The notes under the pieces: generated by a model
Databases searched by the model: none
Told to the model about the DNA's origin: nothing
What the model saw: only the letters and a program-made list of their open reading frames with translations
Shown here: positions 34,562-43,401 of the stretch, one piece after another
Layout: every line of letters begins with the position of its first letter
Position numbering within the stretch: the first letter of the stretch is position 1
Source of the DNA: an uncultured Muribaculaceae bacterium
GTDB lineage: Bacteria > Bacteroidota > Bacteroidia > Bacteroidales > Muribaculaceae
Assembly (NCBI GenBank): GCA_947632485.1
Contig: CANRPJ010000006.1
Span: forward strand, 52,398 to 116,397
Length of the DNA stretch: 64,000 bases
Reading direction: 5' to 3'
Program-made: the position numbers and the translations under genes

Positions 34562-36016
34562 ATGTCTGCTCCTGATTCCAACAAGAAGCTCTCTTTCGGC
34601 GAAGATTTCATGCGCCGACTGCGCGAAATCAAGGCTACGCGCTGGGTGCGTTTCGGCATCGTATCGCTCGTATTTGTCCTGTGGGTAGTGTGGATGGGCA
34701 ATCCCTGGCTGCTCCTGGTCTGGCTGCTGCTCTTCGATATCTATATCACCGGCTATATACCCTGGACCTGGTGGAAGAAGCGTAAGCCGGGCGCGGTGCG
34801 CACCGTGATGGGCTGGCTCGATGCCATTATCTATGCCCTGGTGCTCGTATATTTCATCTTCGCCTTCATCGGGCAGAACTATAAGATTCCTTCCTCCTCG
34901 CTTGAGAAATCGCTGCTTGTGGGCGATTATCTCTGGGTCAACAAGACCGTCTACGGCCCGAGGGTGCCGATGACTCCGGTTCATTTCCCTCTGGCGCAGC
35001 ATACCCTTCCTGGAGGCATCAAAAGCTATCTCGAGAAGCCGCAGCTCGCCTACCATCGTCTGCCCGGACTGCGCTCCATCAGCAGGGGTGATATCGTGGT
35101 ATTCAATTTCCCTAATGGCGACACGGTGCTGACCAAGATGGAGGTGCCCGACTATTATCAGATCTGCTATGACCTGCGCAACCGGGGAGTGGCTGATCCG
35201 AAGAGTTATCTCATGGCTAACCGTGCCACTTATGGCGATCTCGTGTGGCGGCCTGTCGACCGGCGTGAGAACTATGTGAAGCGTGCCATAGGCCTTCCCG
35301 GCGACCGACTTGCGATAAAGGGTGACACCGTATATATCAACGGCAAGCCGATGGCCGAGCCTACAGAGGTGCAGCATAACTATATAGTGCCCGTGTCAGC
35401 CCCGGTTCCTGAAGAACAGTGGCTGGAGATTGGTGTGCGCCTCGAAGACCGCGGCACAGCTCCTATCGATGGCCGCGAGGCCCTCGGATTCCAGTTCTAT
35501 GATGTGCCTCTCACCGCTTCCATGAAAGCGCAGGTTGAGAAGTGGCCACAGGTGAACGGGCCTCTGCGCCGGGAGACGGAGACAGGTTGGTTCGATGTTA
35601 GCGGAGTGTTTCCGCTCGGCGCCCGTTATGGCTGGACGCGTCCGGATATGGGCGAGTTCTGGGTGCCCAAACGCGGAGCTACCCTGCATCTCACTTTGGA
35701 GAATCTTCCTATATATGAGCGCGCTATACGCACCTACGAGGGCAATGACCTTCAGGTGCGCGACGGCAAGATCTATATCAACGGCGAGCAGACCGACTAT
35801 TACACCTTCCAGATGGATTATTACTGGATGATGGGCGATAACCGCGACCGTTCGCTCGATTCGCGCTACTGGGGATTCGTGCCCGAGGATCATGTGGTCG
35901 GTTCGCCCGGACTCGTGCTCATCTCCTTCGATGAGGAGCGCTCGCTTTTCGACGGCAAAATCCGTTTCAACCGGATTCTCCGGTCGGCAAATCCCGATGC
36001 CGGCAAATGGGACTGA
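34562..36016 (+). CDS. lepB: Signal peptidase I, long Bacteroidota form
   Basis: A 484-residue type I leader peptidase, longer than the usual 250-330 residues because of an insertion between the catalytic boxes. N-terminal membrane segments (RFGIVSLVFVLWVVWMGNPW and ALVLVYFIFAFIG) are followed by the Ser-containing IPSSSLEKSLLVGDYLWVNK box, the Lys-containing YVKRAIGLPGD box, and the C-terminal MMGDNRDRSLDSRYWGFVP box. It cleaves signal peptides of exported proteins. It overlaps the WbqC gene by 10 bases. Confidence 0.95.
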   Translation: MSAPDSNKKLSFGEDFMRRLREIKATRWVRFGIVSLVFVLWVVWMGNPWLLLVWLLLFDIYITGYIPWTWWKKRKPGAVRTVMGWLDAIIYALVLVYFIFAFIGQNYKIPSSSLEKSLLVGDYLWVNKTVYGPRVPMTPVHFPLAQHTLPGGIKSYLEKPQLAYHRLPGLRSISRGDIVVFNFPNGDTVLTKMEVPDYYQICYDLRNRGVADPKSYLMANRATYGDLVWRPVDRRENYVKRAIGLPGDRLAIKGDTVYINGKPMAEPTEVQHNYIVPVSAPVPEEQWLEIGVRLEDRGTAPIDGREALGFQFYDVPLTASMKAQVEKWPQVNGPLRRETETGWFDVSGVFPLGARYGWTRPDMGEFWVPKRGATLHLTLENLPIYERAIRTYEGNDLQVRDGKIYINGEQTDYYTFQMDYYWMMGDNRDRSLDSRYWGFVPEDHVVGSPGLVLISFDEERSLFDGKIRFNRILRSANPDAGKWD

Positions 36017-36534
36017 TCTGCGCCTACGCTCCCCCTCTTGGCCTCTGGAGCGCCGCTCTGTCGGGCGGTAAGCCGATGATGGAGCCGCGCAGCCGTACCC
36101 GCACCCTTATAGCGGGCGGCCGATTGCTCACGGTGCCTGTAGCCGGAGGTTCGGGAGCGGTGAAGCGCATGCCTCCTGAGAGCTGGTTGCTCTCGGATCA
36201 TGGCCGCTGGCCCCATAACCATTTCGAAGCCCTCCGCGCCGCTTATGGGCGAACTCCTTATTTCGTACATCTCGCTCCGCATCTGGAAGCCATCTATGCC
36301 GCTCCTCCCAGGTCGTTCATGGAATTTGCAGGCAGCGTTGAGAGAGAGATGCTCGCTTTCATGAGATTTGATGAGTCATGGCCCATGCTTCTGGAGCTGA
36401 GGGAGAAGAATCCTGCACTCTATTCCGCTTTGCGGAGCGAGAGAGCCGCGCAGGCAGATTTCAGCCTGTCGGCCTTCGATGCCCTGTTCCGGCTTGGCCC
36501 GGAGACAATATTTTTGCTTGCCCCTCCGTTATAA
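36007..36534 (+). CDS. WbqC family protein
   Basis: A 175-residue cytoplasmic protein with the family pattern PVAGGSGAVKRMPPESWLLSDHGRW and HNHFEALRAAYGRTPYF. WbqC-like proteins are found in polysaccharide and envelope gene sets, but the reaction is not firmly established. It overlaps lepB and precedes a DUF4294 gene by 21 bases. Confidence 0.8.
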   Translation: MGLICAYAPPLGLWSAALSGGKPMMEPRSRTRTLIAGGRLLTVPVAGGSGAVKRMPPESWLLSDHGRWPHNHFEALRAAYGRTPYFVHLAPHLEAIYAAPPRSFMEFAGSVEREMLAFMRFDESWPMLLELREKNPALYSALRSERAAQADFSLSAFDALFRLGPETIFLLAPPL

Positions 36535-36555
36535 ACGCGCCGAAACCTTACTCCG

Positions 36556-37188
36556 ATGAAAGCGCGTGCACTCCTTATCCTTGCCTTCTGCCTCTCCGCT
36601 CTGTCGGTGAGCGCTTTAGGATTGCCCTACCAGCAGCGGGAAGAGGAGAAGCTAAAGCTCAGGCCTTTCACCCAGACCTACCGCTTTGTCGACGAATATG
36701 GCGATACGGTGCGCATGATGGTTTTCCGAAATATCACCGTATATCCTAAACTGAAGTTCAAAAACAAGAAGCAGGAGGAGTTCTATTGGCGCACAGTGCG
36801 CGATGTGCGCAAGACCCTACCCTATGCCAAACTTGCTTTCCAGGCTCTCTGCGAGACGTATGAATACATTCAGACGATTCCCGACAAGAAGGAGCGTGAG
36901 CGCCATCTGAAGCGCCTTGAAAAGGATATTTTCGAGCGTTACAAGCCGGTGGTAAAGACCATGACGAAGACCCAGGGCAAGGTGCTACTCAAGCTGATTA
37001 ACCGCGAGACCGACCAGTCGAGCTTCAATATCGTGAAAGCTTTCTTAGGTTCATTCCGGGCGGGGTTCTGGCAGACCTTCGGCCGATTTTTCGGAATGAA
37101 CATGAAGGCCGGATTCCACCCCGAAAAGAATGAGCAAGACGCCATAATAGATAGAATCGCAACCCAAATAGAACAAGGTTTCCTATGA
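36556..37188 (+). CDS. DUF4294 family exported protein
   Basis: A 210-residue protein with signal peptide MKARALLILAFCLSALSVSAL, followed by a conserved region (VFRNITVYPKLKFKNKKQEEFYWRTVRDVRKTLPYAKLAFQ) seen in DUF4294 proteins of Bacteroidales. The rest is basic and helical. Function is unknown. It overlaps the following dehydrogenase by 4 bases. Confidence 0.78.
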   Translation: MKARALLILAFCLSALSVSALGLPYQQREEEKLKLRPFTQTYRFVDEYGDTVRMMVFRNITVYPKLKFKNKKQEEFYWRTVRDVRKTLPYAKLAFQALCETYEYIQTIPDKKERERHLKRLEKDIFERYKPVVKTMTKTQGKVLLKLINRETDQSSFNIVKAFLGSFRAGFWQTFGRFFGMNMKAGFHPEKNEQDAIIDRIATQIEQGFL

Positions 37189-38135
37189 AAATCGTAATCC
37201 TCGACGCCTTCCGCACCAATCCCGGCGATATCAGCTGGGCCGGTCTGGACAAGATGGGCGAACTCGTGACCTATGACCTGTCATCTCCTGAAAACACGGT
37301 GGAGCGTGCGCGCGGCGCCGAAGTGGTGATGGTAAATAAAACAGTGCTGACCAGAGAGATGCTCCTTCAGCTCCCCGATCTGAAATATATCGGAGTGCTC
37401 GCTACAGGCATCAATGTGGTTGATATTGAAGCGGCCCATGAGCTCGGAATAGCGGTGACAAACATTCCGGCCTATAGCACTGATTCCGTGGCTGAAACGG
37501 CCTGGGCCCTGCTGCTTGAGATCTGCTTCCGCCCCGGAAATTTCACTCGCGAGGTCAACGCCGGCCGCTGGGTCGAGAGCCAGAACGCCTGCTATGGCGA
37601 GGCTGGCCTGATAGAGCTCGCCGGTCTGCAGATGGGTATTGTAGGTCTCGGTAATATCGGCCGCCGCGTGGCAGAGGTGGCTCTCGCTTTTGGCATGAAG
37701 GTGGCTGTGAGCACTTCCAAGCCAGCTGAGGCGCTCCCTCCCGGCATGGTGAAGATGGAACTCGACGAGGTGTTCGCCACCTCTGATGTGGTCTCCCTGC
37801 ATTGCCCGCTTACCGAAGATACGCGCCATCTGGTCGACGCCCGCCGTCTCTCCCTGATGAAGCCTTCGGCAATTCTGATAAATACCAGCCGCGGTCTTCT
37901 TGTCGACGAAGAAGCCCTTGATAAAGCACTTACCGATAGGAAGATCTTCGCTGCCGGCTTAGATGTATCCGCTATCGAACCTCCCTGCCCTGAGAATCCT
38001 TTGATGAGGAATCCCCACTGCGTGATTACCCCGCATATAGCCTGGGCCACTAAGGCAGCGCGCGTGCGCCTCGTGGAGGCTGCCGCTGAAAATCTCAAGG
38101 TCTGGCTCGAAGGCGGCGAAATGAATCGCGTGTGA
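37185..38135 (+). CDS. D-2-hydroxyacid dehydrogenase (hydroxypyruvate/glycerate type)
   Basis: A 316-residue NAD-dependent dehydrogenase. The Rossmann motif GIVGLGNIGRRVAEVAL lies in the middle, with the catalytic Arg in NTSRGLLVDEEAL, Glu in DVSAIEPPCPENPL and His in ITPHIAWAT. It reversibly reduces a 2-keto acid such as hydroxypyruvate. A glycerate kinase gene elsewhere in the window (61212-62327) could use its product. Its stop overlaps the next start as GTGA. Confidence 0.9.
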   Translation: MKIVILDAFRTNPGDISWAGLDKMGELVTYDLSSPENTVERARGAEVVMVNKTVLTREMLLQLPDLKYIGVLATGINVVDIEAAHELGIAVTNIPAYSTDSVAETAWALLLEICFRPGNFTREVNAGRWVESQNACYGEAGLIELAGLQMGIVGLGNIGRRVAEVALAFGMKVAVSTSKPAEALPPGMVKMELDEVFATSDVVSLHCPLTEDTRHLVDARRLSLMKPSAILINTSRGLLVDEEALDKALTDRKIFAAGLDVSAIEPPCPENPLMRNPHCVITPHIAWATKAARVRLVEAAAENLKVWLEGGEMNRV

Positions 38136-38671
38136 GTCGGCGCGTGCTGACTCTCGACCATGAAGGTCTGGCCGGGGCCTGCCGGAGGCTGGAGAGTCTC
38201 TGCGGCGGTCTGCGGCCAGACCTCGTTGTGGGTATAGCTGAGGGCGGAGTGGAAGTGGCCCGGAGAATTTTCCCTCAGGCTGACCATTGCCTGATAGACA
38301 GTAGCCGCCGACGCAACTCCCTGAAAGGCAAGTGGCTGTCGATGCTTCCGGTCTGGCTTCTCGATCTGCTGCGTATGCTTGAGATGAGGTTGCGCCGGAG
38401 AAGTAGCAGCGTCAGTCCTCCCGTTCTCTCTGAGAATCTTATTCATAAGGCGCGGAGGGCGGAGTGCATCCTGATAGTTGACGATGCAGTAGATTCCGGC
38501 GCCACTCTGCAGGCCACTCTGCAGGCATTAAGGGCTGCCGCTCCCGGAGCAAGAGTGCTTTCGGCGGTGCTGACGGTCACCAGATGCAATCCGCGGGTGC
38601 GTCCTGATTTCTGCTGTTATCCTGAAGGCACGCTTTTGCGCTTCCCATGGTCGCTCGACGTAAAAAAGTGA
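38132..38671 (+). CDS. Phosphoribosyltransferase-domain protein
   Basis: A 179-residue protein starting with GTG that overlaps the dehydrogenase stop. It has a type I PRTase fold with the PRPP-binding motif CILIVDDAVDSGATLQATL and an early VVGIAEGGVEVAR segment. The base substrate is not identifiable; some such proteins are regulators or part of glycan clusters. It overlaps the following HAD gene by 25 bases in another frame, suggesting coupled expression. Confidence 0.78.
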   Translation: MSRRVLTLDHEGLAGACRRLESLCGGLRPDLVVGIAEGGVEVARRIFPQADHCLIDSSRRRNSLKGKWLSMLPVWLLDLLRMLEMRLRRRSSSVSPPVLSENLIHKARRAECILIVDDAVDSGATLQATLQALRAAAPGARVLSAVLTVTRCNPRVRPDFCCYPEGTLLRFPWSLDVKK

Positions 38672-39255
38672 TAGCAGTCGATTTCGACGGCACTCTTCTG
38701 CGGGGAAACTCCCTGCAGCTTTATCTGCGTGCCGGATTGGCTGAGCTTTGGAGCCGAAGAGACTTCGGCAGACTCTTCAGGATAGCCGGTGCGGTAGTAT
38801 TGAGGAGGCTCAAGCTCACGAGCCATGCCCGCATGAAATTTACCCTGCGGGCTCTGATAGGCAGTGGTGAAGGGATTATGCAGCGCTACCGGGCGCTGGC
38901 AGAGCCCAGGCTGAATCAGAAAGTGATGCAGCTGTTTGCCGAATCCGGCGCTGAGCCGGTGGTGGTCAGCGCCGCCTTCAGTTTCTGCATAGATGGGCTG
39001 GTGCCTTTTCCGGTGCTTGCCACTCCTGCCTACGGCCCGGAGCTACGGGGAGAGGCGAAGGTAGCTGCTCTGAAGAGGTATCTGGAGGCTGCGGACGCAA
39101 GACTGGAAGCAGTGGTGACCGACAGTGCCGATGATCTTCCGCTTCTTAAAATGAGATGTGAGCGCAGATATCTGGTAGTCCCCTCTCGGCGCACCTTGAG
39201 AAGGATTATTCGAGCCGGAGTGGCGGAAAGCACCCTTTACAGCCTTGACACGTAA
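38647..39255 (+). CDS. HAD-family phosphatase (subclass IB-like)
   Basis: A 202-residue HAD hydrolase with motif I AVDFDGTLL, motif II VVVSAAFSF (Ser), a lysine near GEAKVAALKRY (motif III) and motif IV VTDSADDLPLL. The helical cap between motifs I and II is like SerB/phosphatidylglycerophosphatase-type HADs. The substrate is unknown. Its overlap with the PRTase gene suggests a joint nucleotide-sugar or salvage step. Confidence 0.88.
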   Translation: MVARRKKVIAVDFDGTLLRGNSLQLYLRAGLAELWSRRDFGRLFRIAGAVVLRRLKLTSHARMKFTLRALIGSGEGIMQRYRALAEPRLNQKVMQLFAESGAEPVVVSAAFSFCIDGLVPFPVLATPAYGPELRGEAKVAALKRYLEAADARLEAVVTDSADDLPLLKMRCERRYLVVPSRRTLRRIIRAGVAESTLYSLDT

Positions 39256-39385
39256 AGGAGTCTAAATTATTGTAAATCAGACGAGAGGGTCAAAAATGTT
39301 GTCAAGGCGGCAAAAGAGTTGGCAGCCGGTTCAACTCCTTGGGCTTGAAAAGCGTTTAATAAGAAGAATTATAAAAAACAGCGAT

Positions 39386-39682
39386 ATGAAACATCTTGAA
39401 GAAATAATCAAAGAAAATGTGCCCACGCTTGTGGCTTTCGTTCATGCCGGAAAGCAGGATGCAGTTGAAGTGAAATATCTTGTCGACGAGCTGCGCAAGA
39501 AATATGCCGGCAAGGCAAATATCGTGAAATTTGACAACTCTTTCAACAACCGCATAAGTGAGCGTTTCCGCATCACGGCATATCCTTGCTATATCCTCTT
39601 TAAGGAAGGCGAAGAGCTGATGCGCGAAGGAGGGGAAAAGACCGTGACGCAGCTTTCGGAGCTCGTAGACCGCGCTCTCTGA
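39386..39682 (+). CDS. Thioredoxin-fold protein lacking the CxxC motif
   Basis: A 98-residue thioredoxin-like protein; start MKHLEEIIKENVPTL. The strand TLVAFVHAGKQDAVEVKYLV is where WCGPC would be and holds no cysteine. The cis-Pro region RITAYPCYILFKEG is kept, with one Cys. It cannot work as a classical dithiol oxidoreductase; it may be a chaperone or binding protein. Upstream 130 bases contain an inverted CCTTGACA/TGTCAAGG pair. Confidence 0.75.
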   Translation: MKHLEEIIKENVPTLVAFVHAGKQDAVEVKYLVDELRKKYAGKANIVKFDNSFNNRISERFRITAYPCYILFKEGEELMREGGEKTVTQLSELVDRAL

Positions 39683-39721
39683 AGCATTTATCGACAGAAA
39701 TATTAATTTGACCCAAAATTG

Positions 39722-39750
39722 AAGCTGCCCCCTCTCCGGAGCAGCTTTTT
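39722..39750 (+). terminator. Terminator after the thioredoxin-like gene
   Basis: AAGCTGC pairs with GCAGCTT around a 12-base loop, followed by TTT. It sits at the boundary with the convergent GNAT gene. Confidence 0.65.
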
Positions 39751-40345
39751 ATAATAGGTCGTAATAATACATTCGGGTGCGGAGGCTTTCATTTTCGGGA
39801 ATATGATAAAAAGCCTTTTCATCATTTATTCGCGGGAATAATGGGCGAAATCCATTGCGCTCGTAGTATCTTATTGCGTGCTCATTGTTTACAGCATCTA
39901 CTAATATAAAGCGGCAGCCAGTTTTATTATCATAGCTTCGGAACCAAGCTTTTATGAAATCCATAATCTGGGCTCCAACCTTATATTGTGCTCCTTGAAA
40001 GTCAATATTTACACCAAGACGGCCGATCAAAACCCCCGGATAAGTTCTTCCATGTTTTATATAAGTGATTAGATCATTAATTTTCCTTCGGGGGTGGTTC
40101 TGTAAATGGGTAGTATGGATACTTGCGTTGGCAAGTGTAATCATACCTACAATCTTCCTGACATCTTTATGAAGCACCCAACAATATGTTTTACCCATAA
40201 GCTCATTTTCATAAGCTATAGCACTATTTGCGAAGAAATCATCAAGATCTTCATCGCCGCATCTAAAGGGATCGCAATAATCAAGAACCTCTTGGGTGAC
40301 TCTTGAAAGTTGGCATTCCTCGTCAAGTAGAAATGCTTCTTTCAT
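39749..40345 (-). CDS. GNAT-family acetyltransferase, probable TacT-like toxin
   Basis: 198 residues from the ATG at 40345, which overlaps the upstream stop as ATGA; a TTG further up is rejected. It carries the N-terminal CDPFRCGDEDLDDFF segment common in TacT-type GNAT toxins, an acetyl-CoA region around IGRLGVNIDFQGAQYKVGAQIMDF and the C-terminal YYERNGFRP. TacT-type enzymes acetylate the amino group of charged tRNA and stop translation. The DNA is AT-rich compared with neighbours, and a small upstream gene is the likely antitoxin. An ordinary acetyltransferase cannot be ruled out. Confidence 0.78.
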   Translation of the reverse strand: MKEAFLLDEECQLSRVTQEVLDYCDPFRCGDEDLDDFFANSAIAYENELMGKTYCWVLHKDVRKIVGMITLANASIHTTHLQNHPRRKINDLITYIKHGRTYPGVLIGRLGVNIDFQGAQYKVGAQIMDFIKAWFRSYDNKTGCRFILVDAVNNEHAIRYYERNGFRPLFPRINDEKAFYHIPENESLRTRMYYYDLL

Positions 40346-40524
40346 TTTTTCTTCTCCCAAGGGAATCGGAATTCCCGCATCTGTTTCATAACTTTTGCAA
40401 TACGCTCCTCCTGATCTTGCGAAAGACCAGGGGTCGGGTGTTTCTCGCGTTTTTCTGCTTCCCTTACAAAATCATCAGCTATTTTTCCTGTGAGTATGGG
40501 TACTGCTTTAATGGGGATTGCCAT
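40342..40524 (-). CDS. Small partner of the GNAT gene, probable antitoxin
   Basis: A 60-residue highly charged protein (MAIPIKAVPILTGKIADDF... ending FPWEKKK). It is located directly upstream of, and overlaps by 4 bases, the GNAT gene, as antitoxins do in TacAT-like pairs. It does not show an obvious ribbon-helix-helix sequence; the N-terminal PIKAVPILTGK may form a beta strand for DNA or partner binding. Confidence 0.6.
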   Translation of the reverse strand: MAIPIKAVPILTGKIADDFVREAEKREKHPTPGLSQDQEERIAKVMKQMREFRFPWEKKK

Positions 40525-40545
40525 GATGAATTTATTTTTAAGCTA

Positions 40546-40553
40546 CAAAGCTA
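40546..40553 (-). promoter_or_regulatory. -7 box and direct repeat before the GNAT pair
   Basis: The minus strand reads TAGCTTTG, 22 bases before the small gene start. The plus strand shows AGCTACAA twice in tandem (40541-40556), overlapping the box, which could be an autoregulatory operator. Confidence 0.5.
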
Positions 40554-40641
40554 CAACATTAAGATGATTTATGCAACACTTATGAGTTGGGCACAATTTC
40601 AATCAGTTATTTGTTATACTTAAAATTACTATGTTTGTAAT

Positions 40642-40782
40642 ATGGATTTACAATTAACATATAAACAAGAGATTGCTAAGAGAATAGAAGATAGCATCAT
40701 AAGAAGTATGCATCAGATAAAGCTGATCGAAGCCGGAGAGTTACCTTCCAAATCCGCAATGGCATTTTTAGATGAGCTTTGA
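40642..40782 (+). CDS. 46-codon ORF, hypothetical small protein
   Basis: An ATG at 40642 opens a 46-residue frame (MDLQLTYKQEIAKRIEDSII... ending AMAFLDEL) with a charged, helical, linker-like composition. A TATGTTTG box ends 4 bases before the ATG, so the message would be almost leaderless. It is in the same AT-rich island as the GNAT pair but on the other strand. It might be a small regulatory protein or an antitoxin remnant; I do not recognise it. Confidence 0.45.
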   Translation: MDLQLTYKQEIAKRIEDSIIRSMHQIKLIEAGELPSKSAMAFLDEL

Positions 40783-40822
40783 GGTTCATATTTGATTTAT
40801 GACCACATAAAACAGGGTATTT

Positions 40823-41779
40823 ATGGGGAGGGAGAGGCGAATGCTTTGGGGATATATTGATCGCGAGGGGCGATTTGCTATTGAACCGCGTTTCGATGGA
40901 GCTGAAGATTTCCGCGAGGGGCTCGCGGTAGTGAGGCAGGATTACCTGCGCGGATATATCGACCGTTCAGGTAGGTTCATGATTGAGCCACGGTTTCAGA
41001 GCGCTGACAGTTTCTGCGATGGGATAGCCCGGGTGATGGTCGATGGAAAATGGGGATTCATCGATCAGACAGGAGGCTATGTGATTCCTCTTGATTTCGA
41101 CAGGGCTTCGGAGTTTCGCGACGGCCGCTCAATGGTAGAGGTAGACGGATTATATGGCTATATCGACCGCTCGGGAGCCTTGGTGGTAAGGCCGGAGTTT
41201 GAATATCTGGGAGAGTTTCACGAGGGACTGGCCTGGGTGAAAACTGATGGCAAATATGGTTATATTGACCTCGACGGGCACCGGGCAATCGAACCACAAT
41301 TTGATAATGCCAACGATTTTTCAGAAGGTCTCGCCTGCGTGATGGTAGGAGAGCGATTCGGCTATATTGATAAGGGAGGCCGCTTCGCGCTGGAACCGAT
41401 ATATGATCGGGCTGGTAATTTCCGCGACGGGTCGGCACGCGTAAAAGCCGGAGGGCGAAGTTATTATATCGACCATACCGGCGCAGAGGTTGCCGAACCG
41501 GCTTTAGAACCTGAGCATCAGGATTTTTACGACGGCCTTGCTCCTGAAGCTGAAGGAGGAAAGTCCGGTTATATCGACCGTGAAGGCAGCTTTGTGATTC
41601 CTCCCATATATGCTCAGGCTGAGCCATTCAGCGAGGGCTTAGGTCGGATCCGTAAGAGCGCACGCTCCAAATGGGAATATATCACCCCGGGCGGCACTAT
41701 TGCGTTCAAAGGCAAGTTCGTTCAGGCGGGACCCTTCCGCGAAGGGCTCGCGCGCGTGCTCGTGGAGACCGATCAATAA
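40823..41779 (+). CDS. WG-repeat protein
   Basis: A 318-residue protein made almost wholly of WG/KWG beta repeats of about 23-46 residues (WGYIDREGRFAIEPRFDGA, followed by six to seven variants with the YID..G..I.P.F pattern). There is no signal peptide, so it is probably cytoplasmic; a second ATG at 40841 is possible. WG repeats are widespread in Bacteroidota and thought to mediate binding; the function here is unknown. Confidence 0.9.
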   Translation: MGRERRMLWGYIDREGRFAIEPRFDGAEDFREGLAVVRQDYLRGYIDRSGRFMIEPRFQSADSFCDGIARVMVDGKWGFIDQTGGYVIPLDFDRASEFRDGRSMVEVDGLYGYIDRSGALVVRPEFEYLGEFHEGLAWVKTDGKYGYIDLDGHRAIEPQFDNANDFSEGLACVMVGERFGYIDKGGRFALEPIYDRAGNFRDGSARVKAGGRSYYIDHTGAEVAEPALEPEHQDFYDGLAPEAEGGKSGYIDREGSFVIPPIYAQAEPFSEGLGRIRKSARSKWEYITPGGTIAFKGKFVQAGPFREGLARVLVETDQ

Positions 41780-41793
41780 TATGGCATCGGCGG

Positions 41794-43401
41794 TTACTCA
41801 GAGATCTTTTCTACTTTCATGTAGTCAAGCTCGGGAAGCCATTGATATTCATTGAAGAGACGCACTTCATTATCTCCCTTTTTCAAAGGCATTACCACCT
41901 CTACAGTTTCAAAACCATCGGAAGGGTCAAGGTTAAGCTGGGTTGCCTCCCCGTCGTTTGCCTGCACATAGAGTCTCACCTTCTTATCAGCGAGATAGCG
42001 GAATGATAGGCGGTAGTCTCCATCGTCGGGAACGATTACGTCTCTCCAACGGATATCGTTTGACGCGCGGTGACCAAGCCGGGTCACTTTCACTCCCCCC
42101 GAGCAGCGCTCGTCTTGATCGTGAGTGGGAGTGCCTATTGCTATAGGATTATAAAGCTCCTGATATGTAGGCAGAAACGCCGTCTCCGCCTCATAGAGGC
42201 CGCGCATCAGCCTCTCGTCGGCCTCGAGTCGATAGAGGCCGAGACCATGAGCCGGGATTGTCTGGGAAAACGAAGTAAGCTTTTTGCCGAGATCCTTGCG
42301 GGCGAAGAGGTCCCTGACCTGAACGTTACCTCCAAGCTGAATATCGGAGAAATCGATCGAGAGCTCTTTCGGCTCATCAGTAGGATTATAGAAGGCAATC
42401 GCCCTTACGTTGCCGTTGAGGTTCTCGATATCCTTTACGAGCACATAGGTGTCGCCGTCGCGCTTGGCCACGTATGCCTGCAGTCCGAGCGGATCCTGAT
42501 TCAAGGCCACGACCTCCGGGTTGGTGAGAAGTTCAAGCGTTTCGGGTTTCAGCGAAGTCAGGTCGCAGCCGATTAGGAGCGGCGAGGCCATGATGCACCA
42601 CATTCCGAAGTGAGTGCGGTCTTCCTCCGGGCTCATCGAGCGTCCCACCTCGAGCATATCCATGTCGTTGTAGTGTCCCCCTCCGGCAAAAGGAGAGAGA
42701 TAAAGCGACTGGTTGATAATATTTTTTACCGATTTCCACTCATTCTGAATATCTTCCGATATGCGCCACGACGCAGCCACATCGCTGATCCAGGTGCCCG
42801 GATAGTCCCACCGGCATGCATTGAGACGCACATCGTCTCTTCCCGTAGCTTTGATCGCATTGCTGATAGCCGTGTAGCGCTCCTGAGGTTCGTAGCAGCG
42901 GTGCTGTCGGTTGCCGATTGACTGCGCTCCGCAGAAGTCAACCTTTATGAAGTCGAATCCAAGCGTATTGAAAAAGAACTCCGCGTCCTGCATCTCGTGG
43001 CCGTAGAAACCTACGTTGGCGGCAATCGTGTCGTTGTTATACATATTTCCGCACGTGTTAGCGCCGGCATCACTGTAGATACCCGCTTTAAGACCCAGAG
43101 AATGAATATAATCCACCACCGGCTTCATTCCGTTGGGGAATCGCGTGGGGTGAATGAGCAACTGCCCCGTCTTCGGGTCGCGCCCTCCGAAATATCCGTC
43201 GTCAATGTTTATGTATCTGTAGCCCGCATCTTTCAGGCCGCTCTTCACCATAGCGTCTGCCTGTTTTTTTATCAAAGAATCGTTGATATCGATCAGATAG
43301 GTGTTCCAGGAGCTCCAGCCCATTGTGGGGAGATCGACCTGCGCCGACATCAGGAGTGCCGGTGAGCTTATCAAAAGAAACAGAAAGGTTCTGATTTTCA
43401 T
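41794..43401 (-). CDS. GH27 alpha-galactosidase with C-terminal carbohydrate-binding-like domain
   Basis: A 535-residue exported enzyme; start MKIRTFLFLLISSPALLMSA at 43401 (signal peptide). The GH27 catalytic domain has MGWSSWNTY, YINIDDGY, the nucleophile in DFIKVDFCG and the acid/base Asp in WRISEDIQ. A beta domain follows, and from about residue 400 a CBM-like module (YEAETAFL... NDIRWRDVIVPDDGDYRLSFRY) appears. It removes alpha-galactosyl units from dietary or host glycans in the periplasm. A CBM-bearing GH27 outside a visible SusCD locus is noteworthy. Confidence 0.93.
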   Translation of the reverse strand: MKIRTFLFLLISSPALLMSAQVDLPTMGWSSWNTYLIDINDSLIKKQADAMVKSGLKDAGYRYINIDDGYFGGRDPKTGQLLIHPTRFPNGMKPVVDYIHSLGLKAGIYSDAGANTCGNMYNNDTIAANVGFYGHEMQDAEFFFNTLGFDFIKVDFCGAQSIGNRQHRCYEPQERYTAISNAIKATGRDDVRLNACRWDYPGTWISDVAASWRISEDIQNEWKSVKNIINQSLYLSPFAGGGHYNDMDMLEVGRSMSPEEDRTHFGMWCIMASPLLIGCDLTSLKPETLELLTNPEVVALNQDPLGLQAYVAKRDGDTYVLVKDIENLNGNVRAIAFYNPTDEPKELSIDFSDIQLGGNVQVRDLFARKDLGKKLTSFSQTIPAHGLGLYRLEADERLMRGLYEAETAFLPTYQELYNPIAIGTPTHDQDERCSGGVKVTRLGHRASNDIRWRDVIVPDDGDYRLSFRYLADKKVRLYVQANDGEATQLNLDPSDGFETVEVVMPLKKGDNEVRLFNEYQWLPELDYMKVEKISE

